Assembly: GCA_004764695.1 (NCBI GenBank) | Contig: SMSO01000005.1 | Location: 949,501 to 1,013,500 of the forward strand | Source: Schizochytrium sp. TIO01 | Taxonomy: Eukaryota; Sar; Bigyra; Thraustochytrida; Thraustochytriidae | Length of the DNA: 64,000 nt | Direction: 5' to 3' | Shown here: piece after piece, positions 29,595-40,429 of the stretch | Layout of the letters: each line of letters opens with the position of its first letter | Position numbering within the stretch: position 1 is the stretch's first letter | Notes under the pieces: model-generated | What the model was told of the DNA's origin: nothing | Database searches by the model: none | What the model saw: the letters and a program-made list of their open reading frames with translations, nothing else | Made by a program: the position numbers and the translations under genes

Positions 29595-32500
29595 ATTGCC
29601 AAATATGAATCAAATAATGCTACCTATGTACTCCCTCAACTGCTGCAAAAGCTGGAATTTTGCAGCGGCAGTAAACTCAAATAGAATCGAGCTGGGTGAT
29701 GAAACCTCAACTTGCACACCACGCGTAGCTCAACAGTCGTGTTGCTAGTAAAAATAATATTGTTCCTCCACGATCAATTCACAATCCTCAATTCACAATC
29801 AAGAGAAGAGCGACGCTCGAGATCTCAAGCAGTTTGAAAGAAAACAATTTAGAGAAGAGGTACGTACGGAAGGAGTCAGGAGTCAAGCAAGGTGTCTCCA
29901 AATCGCTGTGATAAAGAGATTGAGATGGTTTGTTACGCACTCAGGTCAGTTTGAGGAGTATCCTACGCCTCGCAACGAGCCACCCAAGACAGGGTTAAGC
30001 AGTGGGAAACTCGTTGCCTGCAAACTTCTTTACCCTTAGCGATGAAGAGTAGTCGAGCTATTTGACCAGAGGTTTGCTAATTTAATTCAAATGCACTTGT
30101 GCACGTGCTGCGCAGAAAACTGCTAAAGCCGTCACACCCAAAGCCAAGGGTCAGGGTCGGGCCGGAGCAAGGACAGCGCCAGCCCGCCAAATGGTCGCCT
30201 GACAAAACGCCGGCTACCTCTTGGCAGTCTGTGTGCGAACACACGAGCGGAGATGAGCTAGGAGTAACAACAACAAACCATACCTACGTATCCCTTGAAA
30301 AAGTGCCTAACAACTACTTAGTGCTAATCTAGGCAATGATAAAAGAAATTCAATTTAGAACACACCATCGCGTTGAACCGACTTTAACTCAGATCGGCTC
30401 GGCTTTGAGCTCAGTATCACCCACCAACAACTCATCAAAATTAGAATGGAAACAACGAGGATGATGTGCACTAAAGCTGTTGAGCCAGATGAACCCTTAG
30501 AAGAGTGCTCGAGGGAAATCAGGAGGTTCGTGACAAAATCGAGAAAGTCCAATTCCTTTGTTTTAAAGTTAACTTTATTCTCCGTAGTATTGCCTATGTA
30601 CCCCCTATGTACCTAGGTACTCTACCTACCAATAGTGAGGTACTTGTACCTACTTTCGAGGTTCGTTCACTCTTACTAGCTAGAGTCAGAGGTAATAAGT
30701 AATAATCTTTTAGAGTGGGCAGAACTCAAGCCAAAAGAAGGGTTTTCTGACTAGTGAGAGTGAAGTTCTTCACTCAGACCCGGATCCAGAACAAACCTCA
30801 AATCTTTCATGTTAAATTCTTGCTAACCAGCTTAATCTCGAGTGCTTCGCTTGTCCGTAACATTACTACGAAGAAGGAAAAGACTTGGATCATACATTAT
30901 GGTACCAGGGATGCTGATTCGTGTTATCGAATATCAGTCTTGGGTAAGCTGTGATGGAGAACCTCTGTAACCGAAGACTCTCTATCATTCGTGGATACGA
31001 ATTTGTAGAAGTTTAGCTTAGCCGAGCGGAACTGCCAATTCTTTCAGATCAAAGTATATAAGTCTTTGTCACCATGATGCGACTGGTATTGTATAGTTGA
31101 AGCAACAACTTGGTAAGTAAGTACCTGAGTCCAGACTAGGTGAATTTCAAAATTAGAGCAAATGCAATTTGTTTGCTGGCAAAAATGACTAGATCAATAC
31201 GAAAGATTGGTAGTAACAGTTGCTCTGTCATGAAGGTTTATTTTTGTAAGTATGGCGGTCTCGTTGAACTCTACATGCTTCTTTTAAAGTACTACTACTA
31301 AAGAATGTACACTAAAGGTTCACTACTTGTTAAGCTGCAACTACTACTAGTAGTTATTTTGAGTAACTACCTTACACATGACGATTCTCACCATTTGCGA
31401 TTTTCGTTCTATTATTTGATAGGATAAAAGCGCTCCTCAGCATCCTCTAGGGCGCTTAGATAGTCTTAAATTAATTTCTGAATTTCATTTGCTCCTATCT
31501 TCTCTTATACTTCCTCAGGTGTTCGAGGGGAAGTTAATGAAGTAAGAATCGTGCTTCGCTCAATCCAAGTCATTGTTCTCTCAAAGCCCAGAATCTTGTA
31601 GCAATCGTGAGTTCTTTGAGGACGATGACGTGAAAACGATTTGGCGCTAAGCTCCTGGTTTCAATGAGGCATGAAGTATGATTCTGTTGCTCTTGGTAGC
31701 CTTAAAGAATGAGATGATGCCCTTTAAACTTGTAATTACTCCATCTTTGACGTAGACTCTAGTGTTGTGACCTGATCCCTAATGTTACCAGCTTTGATCA
31801 GCTTTGATGGCATGCGTTCAGGTTGAAGGAGTGTAATCTTTGATTAGCCCACTCACGTATCACTGACTACAAATTTCACTGCACTAGATTGCACTGTGTT
31901 ACGTTTACATTCTATTGTTTTTCATTCTGGATTGCAAAATCTAAAATTATTGCGAAATCAACCTCGCATTTTCACTATTTCAAAGCAGAATATCTTTACA
32001 TAGAACCAGTCTCCAATCTGAAATACTTTCATGGCATTTCGTATCACCTAATGAACCCGGATAATAAAAGCTATCATAAAAGGAGAATCAATAAATAAAC
32101 CTCTAACCTAAATGGAACTCTGCCAAATACAGAAAAGATCATAATTTAAGAATGATATTTATACTTCATCATAAATCGCGGTCAAGTTGACTACTTACAT
32201 GTTTAACTTCAATATTGGGCTCAAATTACTCTGGAGATAATCTTGTCTTCTCTTTAGAAGCAAGATTATCGCTTCTGCGTACTTGCATAGTCACCAAAAA
32301 TTTCACGAAACTAATTTTCAAAGAACTTTTCGCATCTACTCCGTGTTTCTTTCTTACTTTTTGATATTTCTTTTTGAGACGTGAATACTTCTCAGCATAT
32401 ATTAGTTGCACTAGGCCAGAATTTCCAAGACCACAATAAACATTTTCAACACTTTAATATCTGACTGGTAGTCTTATCATTGAAACTTCTGACCTATTTA

Positions 32501-32699
32501 CCAATAACTTGTTCATTACCCCCCTCATTATGGAGACTTACTCCTTGTGTCTACGATTTAGGGGGATATACTGAGGTTATTTACCTAACTGTTTATAGGC
32601 AGCGCAAGCCTCCCTAAAGGCGAAAATACTCGCTCCAAGGTGAGAGCTTGAGAGCCTGAAAAGTCCTTCTCTCGACGAAGCTGCTGCCACTGGAGCGCA
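29595..32699. other. 3.1-kb AT-rich intergenic region
   Basis: No supported gene. It lies between the divergent 5-phosphatase (-) and C2CD3 (+) genes. Noted inside: a GC-richer patch at about 30110-30222 with an Ala/Lys/Arg-rich open frame (AQKTAKAVTPKAKGQGRAGA) that lacks its own ATG; palindromic GTACCTAGGTAC near 30608; and a stretch near 30670-30745 resembling the left end of the window. No tRNA, snRNA or transposase was recognised. Confidence 0.55.
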
Positions 32700-35600
32700 A
32701 TGAGCCTCCGTGCTGTACCCCGAGGCACGATGACTTCCCCTAGGGGCGGCGTTTCGGGTCGCCACGAGCGTCAGAAGGGTTTTGGGGATGGCCAAGCTGT
32801 GTCTAACCATCACCACGAGAATGTCGAAAGCGACGTGCAAAAGGACTCTACAAAGAATAGAACTTCTTTTGAAGAAGCACCCAACTATGCCTCAAATGAA
32901 TTCAATCCGAATACTGATCGGTATCCTGAGCAAAACGTGGATCACCATTATGCACACGAACTAGAGAATCTTGGCAAGATTGGGATCTCGCTGGGACCAG
33001 AGGTACCTCCGCTTGTTCAGGGCAAATTGCAGGGCGAGATTGAGGTTAAGGTGACGAAGTTGACAGTTACGCGTGGGGCCTTAGCAAGGGAAGCGAAACA
33101 AACTCCGATAGCTGTGGAATTTGCGTGGTGGGGCCAGGACTCTGCGTCTGGAGGCACTGTTTTTCATCCATATGTTACTAAAACGGGTAAGGACCGCGTG
33201 GGGCCAGTGCCAAGCGATGGAGGAATAACAAAGGTCGTTTTTCCAGTACGGTCCTCAGCGCATAAACTAGGAGCATATCTTAGAGACTGCCAAACTATTA
33301 CATTCAAGGTGATGCGGTCTGATGAGAGTTCAAATGCAGAGGTGGACTCTGCTATGGCTCTTGGAACGGCAACCCTTGAGCTCGTGCTGTCTGAAGAAGT
33401 AGACCCAGACCACCTTTTGATTGATGGTACAATTGCTGTTCTAGATCCATCGACCGGTGTCAAGGTAGGGTCTCTAGAAGTAGAGGTTCGTGTGGGCCTA
33501 GGCCGACGCCATAGCACACTCCTCGCGCATATCCAGGCAAACAGAGAGAATCAACGAACAAACATCGCACCACAACAAACAAAAGGTTTGAGTGATGATG
33601 TTGATGAATCATTTACAAATCATACTCTTAACTCATCCACTTTTTCGTTTCAAATGAATGAGCTTCAAGCCAGCCTTGCAGCAGAAGAGAATAAACCGGT
33701 CTCTGAGGCGGATCGCCATAAGTTCGCTGCCTCACCGTCTGCGTCTCAGGCGATGCCTCCACCACTTACCCCTTCACAGAAGGGAGGAGCTTTAGCGGCT
33801 AGATCGCCCCCTCGCAGGCGATTGCGCTCAAGCTCTGATTCAGAAAGCCTACAGTTCAGCGAGCAAGGTGCTGCCGCAAGGGACCGAGCACTTCGTGTGA
33901 TCAAGAGCTTACGAGGTCAGAGGCCGCCATCGCCAGTGGCAGAGTCACAAAGTACTAGACGGAATGCTCATTTAATTTCTTTTCAGGATTCCTTTGCACA
34001 TGGTACAGCAGCAAGCTCCCCAAAAGGCTTGGGTCAAGACTGGTTAACTCACGAGTCGCGAAAAACAGCATTTCAAGACATCTCTTACTCTGCAAACATG
34101 GAAAGACCTTTATCGCCACCTCCGCCACCTCCTCCCTTCCCCGAGCCGAATCGTCGGATAAATCGAACGCAACCTGAGCCCTCAACTCGAACAGCAAAGT
34201 CTTTAAGTGGCGTAAAAGGAAAGATTTTGGGAGGCAGAAACAAAAAATCAAAGTCAGCGTTTTCTGCATTTTTGAAACAGGCCGAACGTCTTCGTAGCGA
34301 GATGGACCAAGCATTGGAATATGGACAAAATCCAGTCGGTATCATTAGGCATGGGAAGTCGCTGGTTGAGGGAAGCTCGCAGCAGGATATTGTACCATAT
34401 GACCAATTATATACGTCTCAGTTTGAGGAGCATCCTCCTTATCATTCCACGGATTTTGCTTATGGGATGGGACATGGTTTTCATAGCCTAGAGGGCAAGA
34501 ACGATGCCTTACCAATAGGTGGGCTGGCAGCATACAGTGCAGGCGCTGGCATTGTGCGTGCAAATGGTGATGATTCTGATCTTGAAACCTGGATCCCGAA
34601 CCTTTTACATGAAATTGGCGAGACAGCGGGGTTTCCAGATGATCCTCTTGTGGCCGCGATGCAGTCTGTCACTGCATCTGTAGCAGCGACTCTACGTTCT
34701 GTCAAAACTATTCAATTTCAGCTCAATTATCTTGAGGTGCACCGGAGACTCGGGATCAGACCCCCTTCAACAAGCAATTTTCAATCTGAGGATTACCAGC
34801 TTGAATGCTCTCTTTTATTGCCCACTAACAAGGGCGTAGAAGATACACCCGAACAACTTATTCATGGACTTGTGCACATTCCGTTCCGCAACAAGTCTAC
34901 CGCGTCTCAGCCTTCAACATCAACTACGCGCCGTAGATTGGGAGGCACCCCGACAAACAGAAGAAGCACAACATCCAGTAATTCATCATCTCATGGATCT
35001 CGTATCAACCTACAACTCTCCTCTTCTCGTCCTGTTACGTTTGATCAAAGTACCCTACAAGCGTGGTTACTCGGGTTCTTGGATATCACTTTGAAACTTG
35101 ACAATGGCATCATTGCAACGGGAGCAGTCAGGTTACGGTCAATCCTACTCTCTGATGACATGCAGCATGCGCTACAAATTAGACTTTTGCCTCCCTCAGG
35201 TCAGTCTCTGAGTGAAAAGGCTTCATTTTCAGCAGCTGCTTCTGACGAACAAGCTCTCGTTACAATAAATGTCCGTGTATGTATGGAGTATAGTAAAGAT
35301 GCTGCCACGATCAAAGCAGAAACCCGTGCTGCTCAGGCACATTCTCTTGCTCTTTCCTCAGCACGCGCAACGAGATCAGTGAAGATAACATCCCCACCTC
35401 GACCGAGCAAGGGTGGACCACAAGGGCGGCTCCGTCTAGTTCTTGACCATCTCGCTGAAACTGAAAGAGGTGGTTTGAAGGATATTTCTGTACAACTTCA
35501 ACATCAAACCGGTAGATTTGGGTATGTGACAATATCCGAGGGAAACCGTTTTGTGGAGCTTCCTTACGATATGTCACACATTAGCCGTCCGTTTATCCTC

Positions 35601-37757
35601 GAAGCCTATGATGTCAAGGGAAATCTCATTGGTCTGGCTAAGCTCCCAGAAAACTTTCAAATCCCATTTCGGGATTGGATTACAGTTCGAGACCCATTTT
35701 CTGGCAAGGAAATGATGTATGCGTATATCCGTCTTGAAAGTATGGCTATGCCATGGGATGAAGACCATAGCCAATCTTTACCACCTTTTATAGTGGAGGA
35801 TAACCAAAACAGCATTGAAAAAAATCAGCTACCACTTCAATCTCTTCAAACATTCACGTCGCAGCCGAAAAACTATACAAGCCTAGTGAAGCGGGGTTCT
35901 GAGTCATCAAGCTCTCCTGAAAAGCACGCCACCCTCACTAAAGCCTCAGATGAGATATTGCTCAATCTGCCCAAGCAAATGACACCCCCAGAGAATCCCA
36001 GCCATCATGAAATAGAACTTTTGAATCAAGCGCAACACAAGGAAAACCAATCTACGCAGACTGATGAAGTAAACTCGGATGCCAACCAAAGCTTGCCAGC
36101 CTCAGAAGACTCTTCAACTCTACAGCAACATGTGACGGCAACATCCAATGCTTCGCCTGACTCCCGATCAGCCGTTGCACATGCAACGAATGAAGCTCTT
36201 TCCACTGATAAGGCCGATTTTGTTGAGACCCAGACTTTCCAACATGTTTTTGTTTTTGAATTATCGTCTTTGTGCTATCGCTCTGACTTAGCGGGATGTC
36301 TAGTCACATACGAGTTTCCAATTGAAGATGGGGCCACAGATGAACAATTTGATGCATTGCATCATCACGAGCTTTGGTGGGATAGCATTGTAGTCGAAAA
36401 TAACACTGTTGGCCGACACTTGATCGAGACTGCCAAAGTAAAAGAGATTTCACATTGGCTTAATCAAGGTCGTGAGCTAAGATTTCGCGTTGTTGCGCCT
36501 CCTATTGGCGGAAACGACGATCAAGCGCGTGAGGATGCTGTTGCAAAACTGCCTCTCCAGGAACTTCAGTCAATGCTTGCAGAAGTACAGTCTGTGTCAG
36601 ATCCTCACCACCAAAATAATGCTCTTCATGGTGATTCATCTACATTCCAAACTGCAAGAGCTGCAAAGGTATTTCGACTCCCTCTCGTGCCATCACGAGA
36701 AAGCTCCATTGCGCTCCGGCACCGGGCACCGTACATGAAGCTTTCTATTCGCTACTTACAATACGTTGCTAAACAATGGATTGCCGTAGAACCAGAGTTT
36801 CTTGATCATCCTAGCCAAAACTTTCCGCGCCGTGTAAAGGCTAGCGATGCGCAGCTTGATGAAGCACGTGCCCGGCTTTGCGTACAAATTGCGCAGGCAA
36901 GGGGCCTAGAGTTTCTTGCCCGTGTTGCCGCGAAACACGAGGGTGACGCATCATTTATGCATCTCGCTGCGGCGGTTGGAGTGAATGCATGTGTCGAGGT
37001 GGAGATTGATGTTGGTGATCATCACTTGGGTCACCGTACTCAAGTTCAGGCTAGGGACTTTTCGCCCAAGTTCAATGAAGAAACTTTTATTGACTTTGTG
37101 CTTGAGAAGGAGGTTCTAGACTCACTGAGCCATTCATCTGCTATTATTCGGCTCTGGCATCAAGAACCACAGACCACTGATAGGAAGACTCGCAGCATAC
37201 TTTTGGGTTCTACTCAAATTCCATTACGCGATCTCTTGCTTTCTCAATCTGGTATTCGTGGGGAGTTCGCTTTAGAGTCGCCTCTAGATATTTTAGAGGA
37301 AAACCAGCAACAAAAGCGACCCCCTATGGGTTATGTCACGATCGCTATCTTTTTTGATCATCACCGAGATCTTGCCCAATATTTTCCTGGAGGGTCCTCA
37401 CTAGTTATGAATCAAGTGCAACCCCTTCCAGAGTCGCAAACTCAGAAAGCGAATGACAAACACAGTGACAATACAGATGAAATACAACGTCTAGCCTTCG
37501 ATGAAGACTCTTCCTATGATCCCTTCGTAGAAGTAGACGACAATGTTCGATATCATGAACTAGAAGGATTGACAAATTCACCGCCGCAATCTAGTATTGG
37601 GAAGACTGGATTTCAAGAGGACGAGGAGGAGGAAACAGAAGAAATTGTTCTTCAGGCTGCACACAAAACTGATGTTAAGAGTGAAGATTTAACCTTCGTC
37701 AGGAAGGCTGCCACAATCAGTTGCTTCAAATTACACCGGTCCTTTTTTACGTCGTGA
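32700..37757 (+). CDS. C2CD3: C2CD3-like centriolar protein, N-terminal part
   Basis: 1,685 residues. The N-terminal C2 module (about 95-270) shows the C2CD3 signature pattern: EVPPLVQGKLQGEIEVKVTK, then FAWWGQDS, GTVFHP, FPVRSS...LGAYLRDC, and ending DGTIAVLD...GSLEVEVRVGLG. Further C2-like segments lie at about 780-880, 910-1,020, 1,180-1,300 and 1,390-1,550 (RLCVQIAQARGLEFLARV). Linkers are Ser/Pro-rich, one with PPPPPPPFPEP. C2CD3 is a distal-centriole protein needed for centriole elongation, distal appendages and cilia. The frame ends at 37755-37757 (TGA) just after a T6 run, while the expected C-terminal part continues in the +1 frame from 37693 onward. Treat this and the next entry as one gene. 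Confidence 0.85.
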   Translation: MSLRAVPRGTMTSPRGGVSGRHERQKGFGDGQAVSNHHHENVESDVQKDSTKNRTSFEEAPNYASNEFNPNTDRYPEQNVDHHYAHELENLGKIGISLGPEVPPLVQGKLQGEIEVKVTKLTVTRGALAREAKQTPIAVEFAWWGQDSASGGTVFHPYVTKTGKDRVGPVPSDGGITKVVFPVRSSAHKLGAYLRDCQTITFKVMRSDESSNAEVDSAMALGTATLELVLSEEVDPDHLLIDGTIAVLDPSTGVKVGSLEVEVRVGLGRRHSTLLAHIQANRENQRTNIAPQQTKGLSDDVDESFTNHTLNSSTFSFQMNELQASLAAEENKPVSEADRHKFAASPSASQAMPPPLTPSQKGGALAARSPPRRRLRSSSDSESLQFSEQGAAARDRALRVIKSLRGQRPPSPVAESQSTRRNAHLISFQDSFAHGTAASSPKGLGQDWLTHESRKTAFQDISYSANMERPLSPPPPPPPFPEPNRRINRTQPEPSTRTAKSLSGVKGKILGGRNKKSKSAFSAFLKQAERLRSEMDQALEYGQNPVGIIRHGKSLVEGSSQQDIVPYDQLYTSQFEEHPPYHSTDFAYGMGHGFHSLEGKNDALPIGGLAAYSAGAGIVRANGDDSDLETWIPNLLHEIGETAGFPDDPLVAAMQSVTASVAATLRSVKTIQFQLNYLEVHRRLGIRPPSTSNFQSEDYQLECSLLLPTNKGVEDTPEQLIHGLVHIPFRNKSTASQPSTSTTRRRLGGTPTNRRSTTSSNSSSHGSRINLQLSSSRPVTFDQSTLQAWLLGFLDITLKLDNGIIATGAVRLRSILLSDDMQHALQIRLLPPSGQSLSEKASFSAAASDEQALVTINVRVCMEYSKDAATIKAETRAAQAHSLALSSARATRSVKITSPPRPSKGGPQGRLRLVLDHLAETERGGLKDISVQLQHQTGRFGYVTISEGNRFVELPYDMSHISRPFILEAYDVKGNLIGLAKLPENFQIPFRDWITVRDPFSGKEMMYAYIRLESMAMPWDEDHSQSLPPFIVEDNQNSIEKNQLPLQSLQTFTSQPKNYTSLVKRGSESSSSPEKHATLTKASDEILLNLPKQMTPPENPSHHEIELLNQAQHKENQSTQTDEVNSDANQSLPASEDSSTLQQHVTATSNASPDSRSAVAHATNEALSTDKADFVETQTFQHVFVFELSSLCYRSDLAGCLVTYEFPIEDGATDEQFDALHHHELWWDSIVVENNTVGRHLIETAKVKEISHWLNQGRELRFRVVAPPIGGNDDQAREDAVAKLPLQELQSMLAEVQSVSDPHHQNNALHGDSSTFQTARAAKVFRLPLVPSRESSIALRHRAPYMKLSIRYLQYVAKQWIAVEPEFLDHPSQNFPRRVKASDAQLDEARARLCVQIAQARGLEFLARVAAKHEGDASFMHLAAAVGVNACVEVEIDVGDHHLGHRTQVQARDFSPKFNEETFIDFVLEKEVLDSLSHSSAIIRLWHQEPQTTDRKTRSILLGSTQIPLRDLLLSQSGIRGEFALESPLDILEENQQQKRPPMGYVTIAIFFDHHRDLAQYFPGGSSLVMNQVQPLPESQTQKANDKHSDNTDEIQRLAFDEDSSYDPFVEVDDNVRYHELEGLTNSPPQSSIGKTGFQEDEEEETEEIVLQAAHKTDVKSEDLTFVRKAATISCFKLHRSFFTS

Positions 37758-37803
37758 CTGTGTAAACGAAAATTTTCATAGTGAGCAGCATTCGACTCCT
37801 AAA

Positions 37804-40230
37804 ATGAATGCAGTTGAGCCACTTGAATTCTCCAGAGTTGCTCCTGCGAGCAAAGCAGCAATCTTGAGTGTGTCTATTGAGGAAGCAATGCATTTACCAA
37901 TGGTTCTTGTCGATGACAATCTGCGCCCTCCCCTCGCCTATGTTTCCTTTTCTCTTCACAATTTTCGTTTCACTGACTCCAGGCACACTCCACCTAACCC
38001 GGGAGGCCCTTCATGCTCTCCGGTTTGGGTTGAAGAAATCAAGATTCCAATCGAAGGCCTTTCACAGCTTTATGATTGGGGTGCAATCCGCTTCCATGTA
38101 TGGCATCGAGCAACTTGGTCTAGGGACAAATCAGATTTCAATTCTTCGACGTCTATTATATCTGAATCCTGCGAGCGGTCTCCGCCACCTGGTCTCGACT
38201 TTGATCCCTATTCTACTGGCAGGGCTTCCGTGCAGCAGCAGCAGTATGGTGCAGCTGCAGTCTTTGGTGATCAAGACGTATATCTTGGTACAGCAGTTGT
38301 CGACCTTTCTGCGCTCGATGTAGGCATTGAGCGTATACATGGCTGGTATCATATAATCGACACTGAGCAGCGTCGAATCGGACAACTCAAAGTTCAAATT
38401 AGTGTATTACATCCTGCCATAAAGATCAAGGGTGCGCAAATAGTCTCTCAGGGCGCATTATATGAAAGCAGTTTTCCGTCTTCAGACTATCACGATATAA
38501 CCGAGGACCAAGATGAGGGTATCAATGGAGAGCCCGATGAGACTCCTCCCAGCGCTGACTGCAAAAATCATGACCTTGTGCAGGCACTGGCGAATCTCAG
38601 CCTGGTTTCCGAGAGCTTGCGGGCTCGTATGCTTCGTCTTGAGTCAGATGTGATGCAATCCGGATCCTCAACCCACACGTCAGAGGAAACTGTAGGAGGA
38701 CTCCATCAACCCGCAACGGAAGAGATAATCCTACCTACGGATGTCCCTTTGGCTCAGCACGAAAGTGTCCAAACTGATGGAGTCGATCTAATGTGTGGTG
38801 AAGCCACCAAATTAGAACAAACCTATTTAATGGCAGATGAAAATCAGCATCCAGCATCTCAAAATAAGGATAGCGTCATCGATTCACATGGCTTGTCCGC
38901 AGAGGAGGAGCTTCAGCAGTTACCAAGCAAAGCATTAGTTAACGATGCGAAAGAAAATTATGATACCAAACAAACATATACGTTAGCAAGTGGACAACAA
39001 GAACCTTATCAACTTCACCAACCTAGAGGTGAAAACATATCGGTGGGAGATATCATTGTCGCAACTGAGCTGGGTAAGGGGGCAGTAGTTTCGCAAGCCG
39101 AGGCTTCAACAACTGCAGATCTCGATTTAATCTCTAAGACAGAGTCCCCAAATAATAGCAGTTTAAGAGACTATGCTGAGTTGGGCGTGCGAAGGGAACA
39201 AAACACTTATGCTTCACATGAACAAACAGAATATCAAAAGCCCGAAAAGGGAGATTCAGAACAAGAATTGGTGATTGCAGATAATGTAGGAAATGATACC
39301 ATAACTTCTCATATAGGACACAGTCATGTCATTACTATTGATGATACGTTAAACCCTGATCAGGGGCAACTAGAAGATGAAAGTGTTTCCCAACCAGTTT
39401 CAGCTATAGAATGTACTGAAGATCCTGATTCCGATCAGATTGCGACCATGACGTCCTCTAGGAACACTTCGCGTAACTACAACATCATAGAAGAGCCAGG
39501 AATACCTTCTTCTTCCATTGTGGAAGGATCTGATCTAGAGAAGGCTGATAGCGAAATTCACAGCGACTCACAGACGCTCAGTACCTCGCAAGTATCCATA
39601 GCAGCCTCTCACTGTCTGCAAGGTGAAAATGAATTCCGCAGGGGTATGGACAGAAGGGACAACGTCGAAAACAACAATGAGAAACCCGACTTGCCTTCTC
39701 CGATAAGTGCGCCCGCAAAGGAACCTTTGGATCAAGAAACTATTGACGAGGAAAATAGTAAATCAGAGTCAGAAAACGATGTAATAGGTGTGAGATCACG
39801 AGCGAGCTCGACATCTTCTGCAAAATCTCGCCCTACGTTCAATGCTGATCCAGTGGTTGCTTTGTTGGCCAGTCCCTCTACTACCTCAACTGATGCAAAT
39901 GATGGAGAACATCATAAAATTGAATCTTCATCAGGGGGAAAAACACTCACAGTGAGCTCGAAAATCATAACAGACGACGTATGCCATTTTCCTATGCAGT
40001 CTACATTCTACAATCAACTTGCTCACACAAGTGCTGAATTACCACCGAGTCATGTATGCTACAATGAAATCCCACGCTCAAGAGAAAACTTCCAGCTAGA
40101 AGCACCAACAGCTGAAGTATCAAACTTAGAGCCTACAACCCCGGAGAACTCAAGCTCCCCCAAACGTCTTGAAAAACCTTGGATGGATCCTGAAACAGCC
40201 CGCATCGCAAGAATTTTACGAGGTGGATAA
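37804..40230 (+). CDS. C2CD3: C2CD3-like centriolar protein, C-terminal part (in the +1 frame)
   Basis: 808 residues from the ATG at 37804, but the frame is already open from 37693 and overlaps the end of the preceding reading frame. Residues 20-200 form a C2 domain (ILSVSIEEAMHLPMV, CSPVWVEEIKIP, FHVWHRATW) ending in LGTAVVDLSAL...GWYHIIDTEQRRIGQLKVQISVL, the pattern of the C-terminal C2 domains of C2CD3. The rest is a long Ser/Glu/Thr-rich, probably disordered tail ending PWMDPETARIARILRGG. Removing one base near 37743-37748 would join it to the upstream frame as a 2,509-residue protein, close to the animal length (about 2,350). A 43-base GT-AG interval (37739-37781) would also restore the frame. 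It probably has no independent start. Confidence 0.8.
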   Translation: MNAVEPLEFSRVAPASKAAILSVSIEEAMHLPMVLVDDNLRPPLAYVSFSLHNFRFTDSRHTPPNPGGPSCSPVWVEEIKIPIEGLSQLYDWGAIRFHVWHRATWSRDKSDFNSSTSIISESCERSPPPGLDFDPYSTGRASVQQQQYGAAAVFGDQDVYLGTAVVDLSALDVGIERIHGWYHIIDTEQRRIGQLKVQISVLHPAIKIKGAQIVSQGALYESSFPSSDYHDITEDQDEGINGEPDETPPSADCKNHDLVQALANLSLVSESLRARMLRLESDVMQSGSSTHTSEETVGGLHQPATEEIILPTDVPLAQHESVQTDGVDLMCGEATKLEQTYLMADENQHPASQNKDSVIDSHGLSAEEELQQLPSKALVNDAKENYDTKQTYTLASGQQEPYQLHQPRGENISVGDIIVATELGKGAVVSQAEASTTADLDLISKTESPNNSSLRDYAELGVRREQNTYASHEQTEYQKPEKGDSEQELVIADNVGNDTITSHIGHSHVITIDDTLNPDQGQLEDESVSQPVSAIECTEDPDSDQIATMTSSRNTSRNYNIIEEPGIPSSSIVEGSDLEKADSEIHSDSQTLSTSQVSIAASHCLQGENEFRRGMDRRDNVENNNEKPDLPSPISAPAKEPLDQETIDEENSKSESENDVIGVRSRASSTSSAKSRPTFNADPVVALLASPSTTSTDANDGEHHKIESSSGGKTLTVSSKIITDDVCHFPMQSTFYNQLAHTSAELPPSHVCYNEIPRSRENFQLEAPTAEVSNLEPTTPENSSSPKRLEKPWMDPETARIARILRGG

Positions 40231-40429
40231 ATGGCAAAATTTATGTATAATAGAAATAGAGTAAAACTTTGGCGGGGTTCTTTTAGAATCATCATGAGTT
40301 ACTACTATAACTGATTACTTTACATGTGTTCTTACGAATGTTTTGAGTTTTTCGCATCCACACAGTTTCTTTATTGAATTCATTTATCTGAACGAAATAT
40401 ATCAGAAGATTTTGCACCAGCTTGGTTTT

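Noticed and set aside
37743-37749. Classical -1 ribosomal frameshift heptamer (TTTTTTA) at the C2CD3 break
   Set aside because: The downstream half is in the +1 frame, so a -1 slip would not join the two halves.
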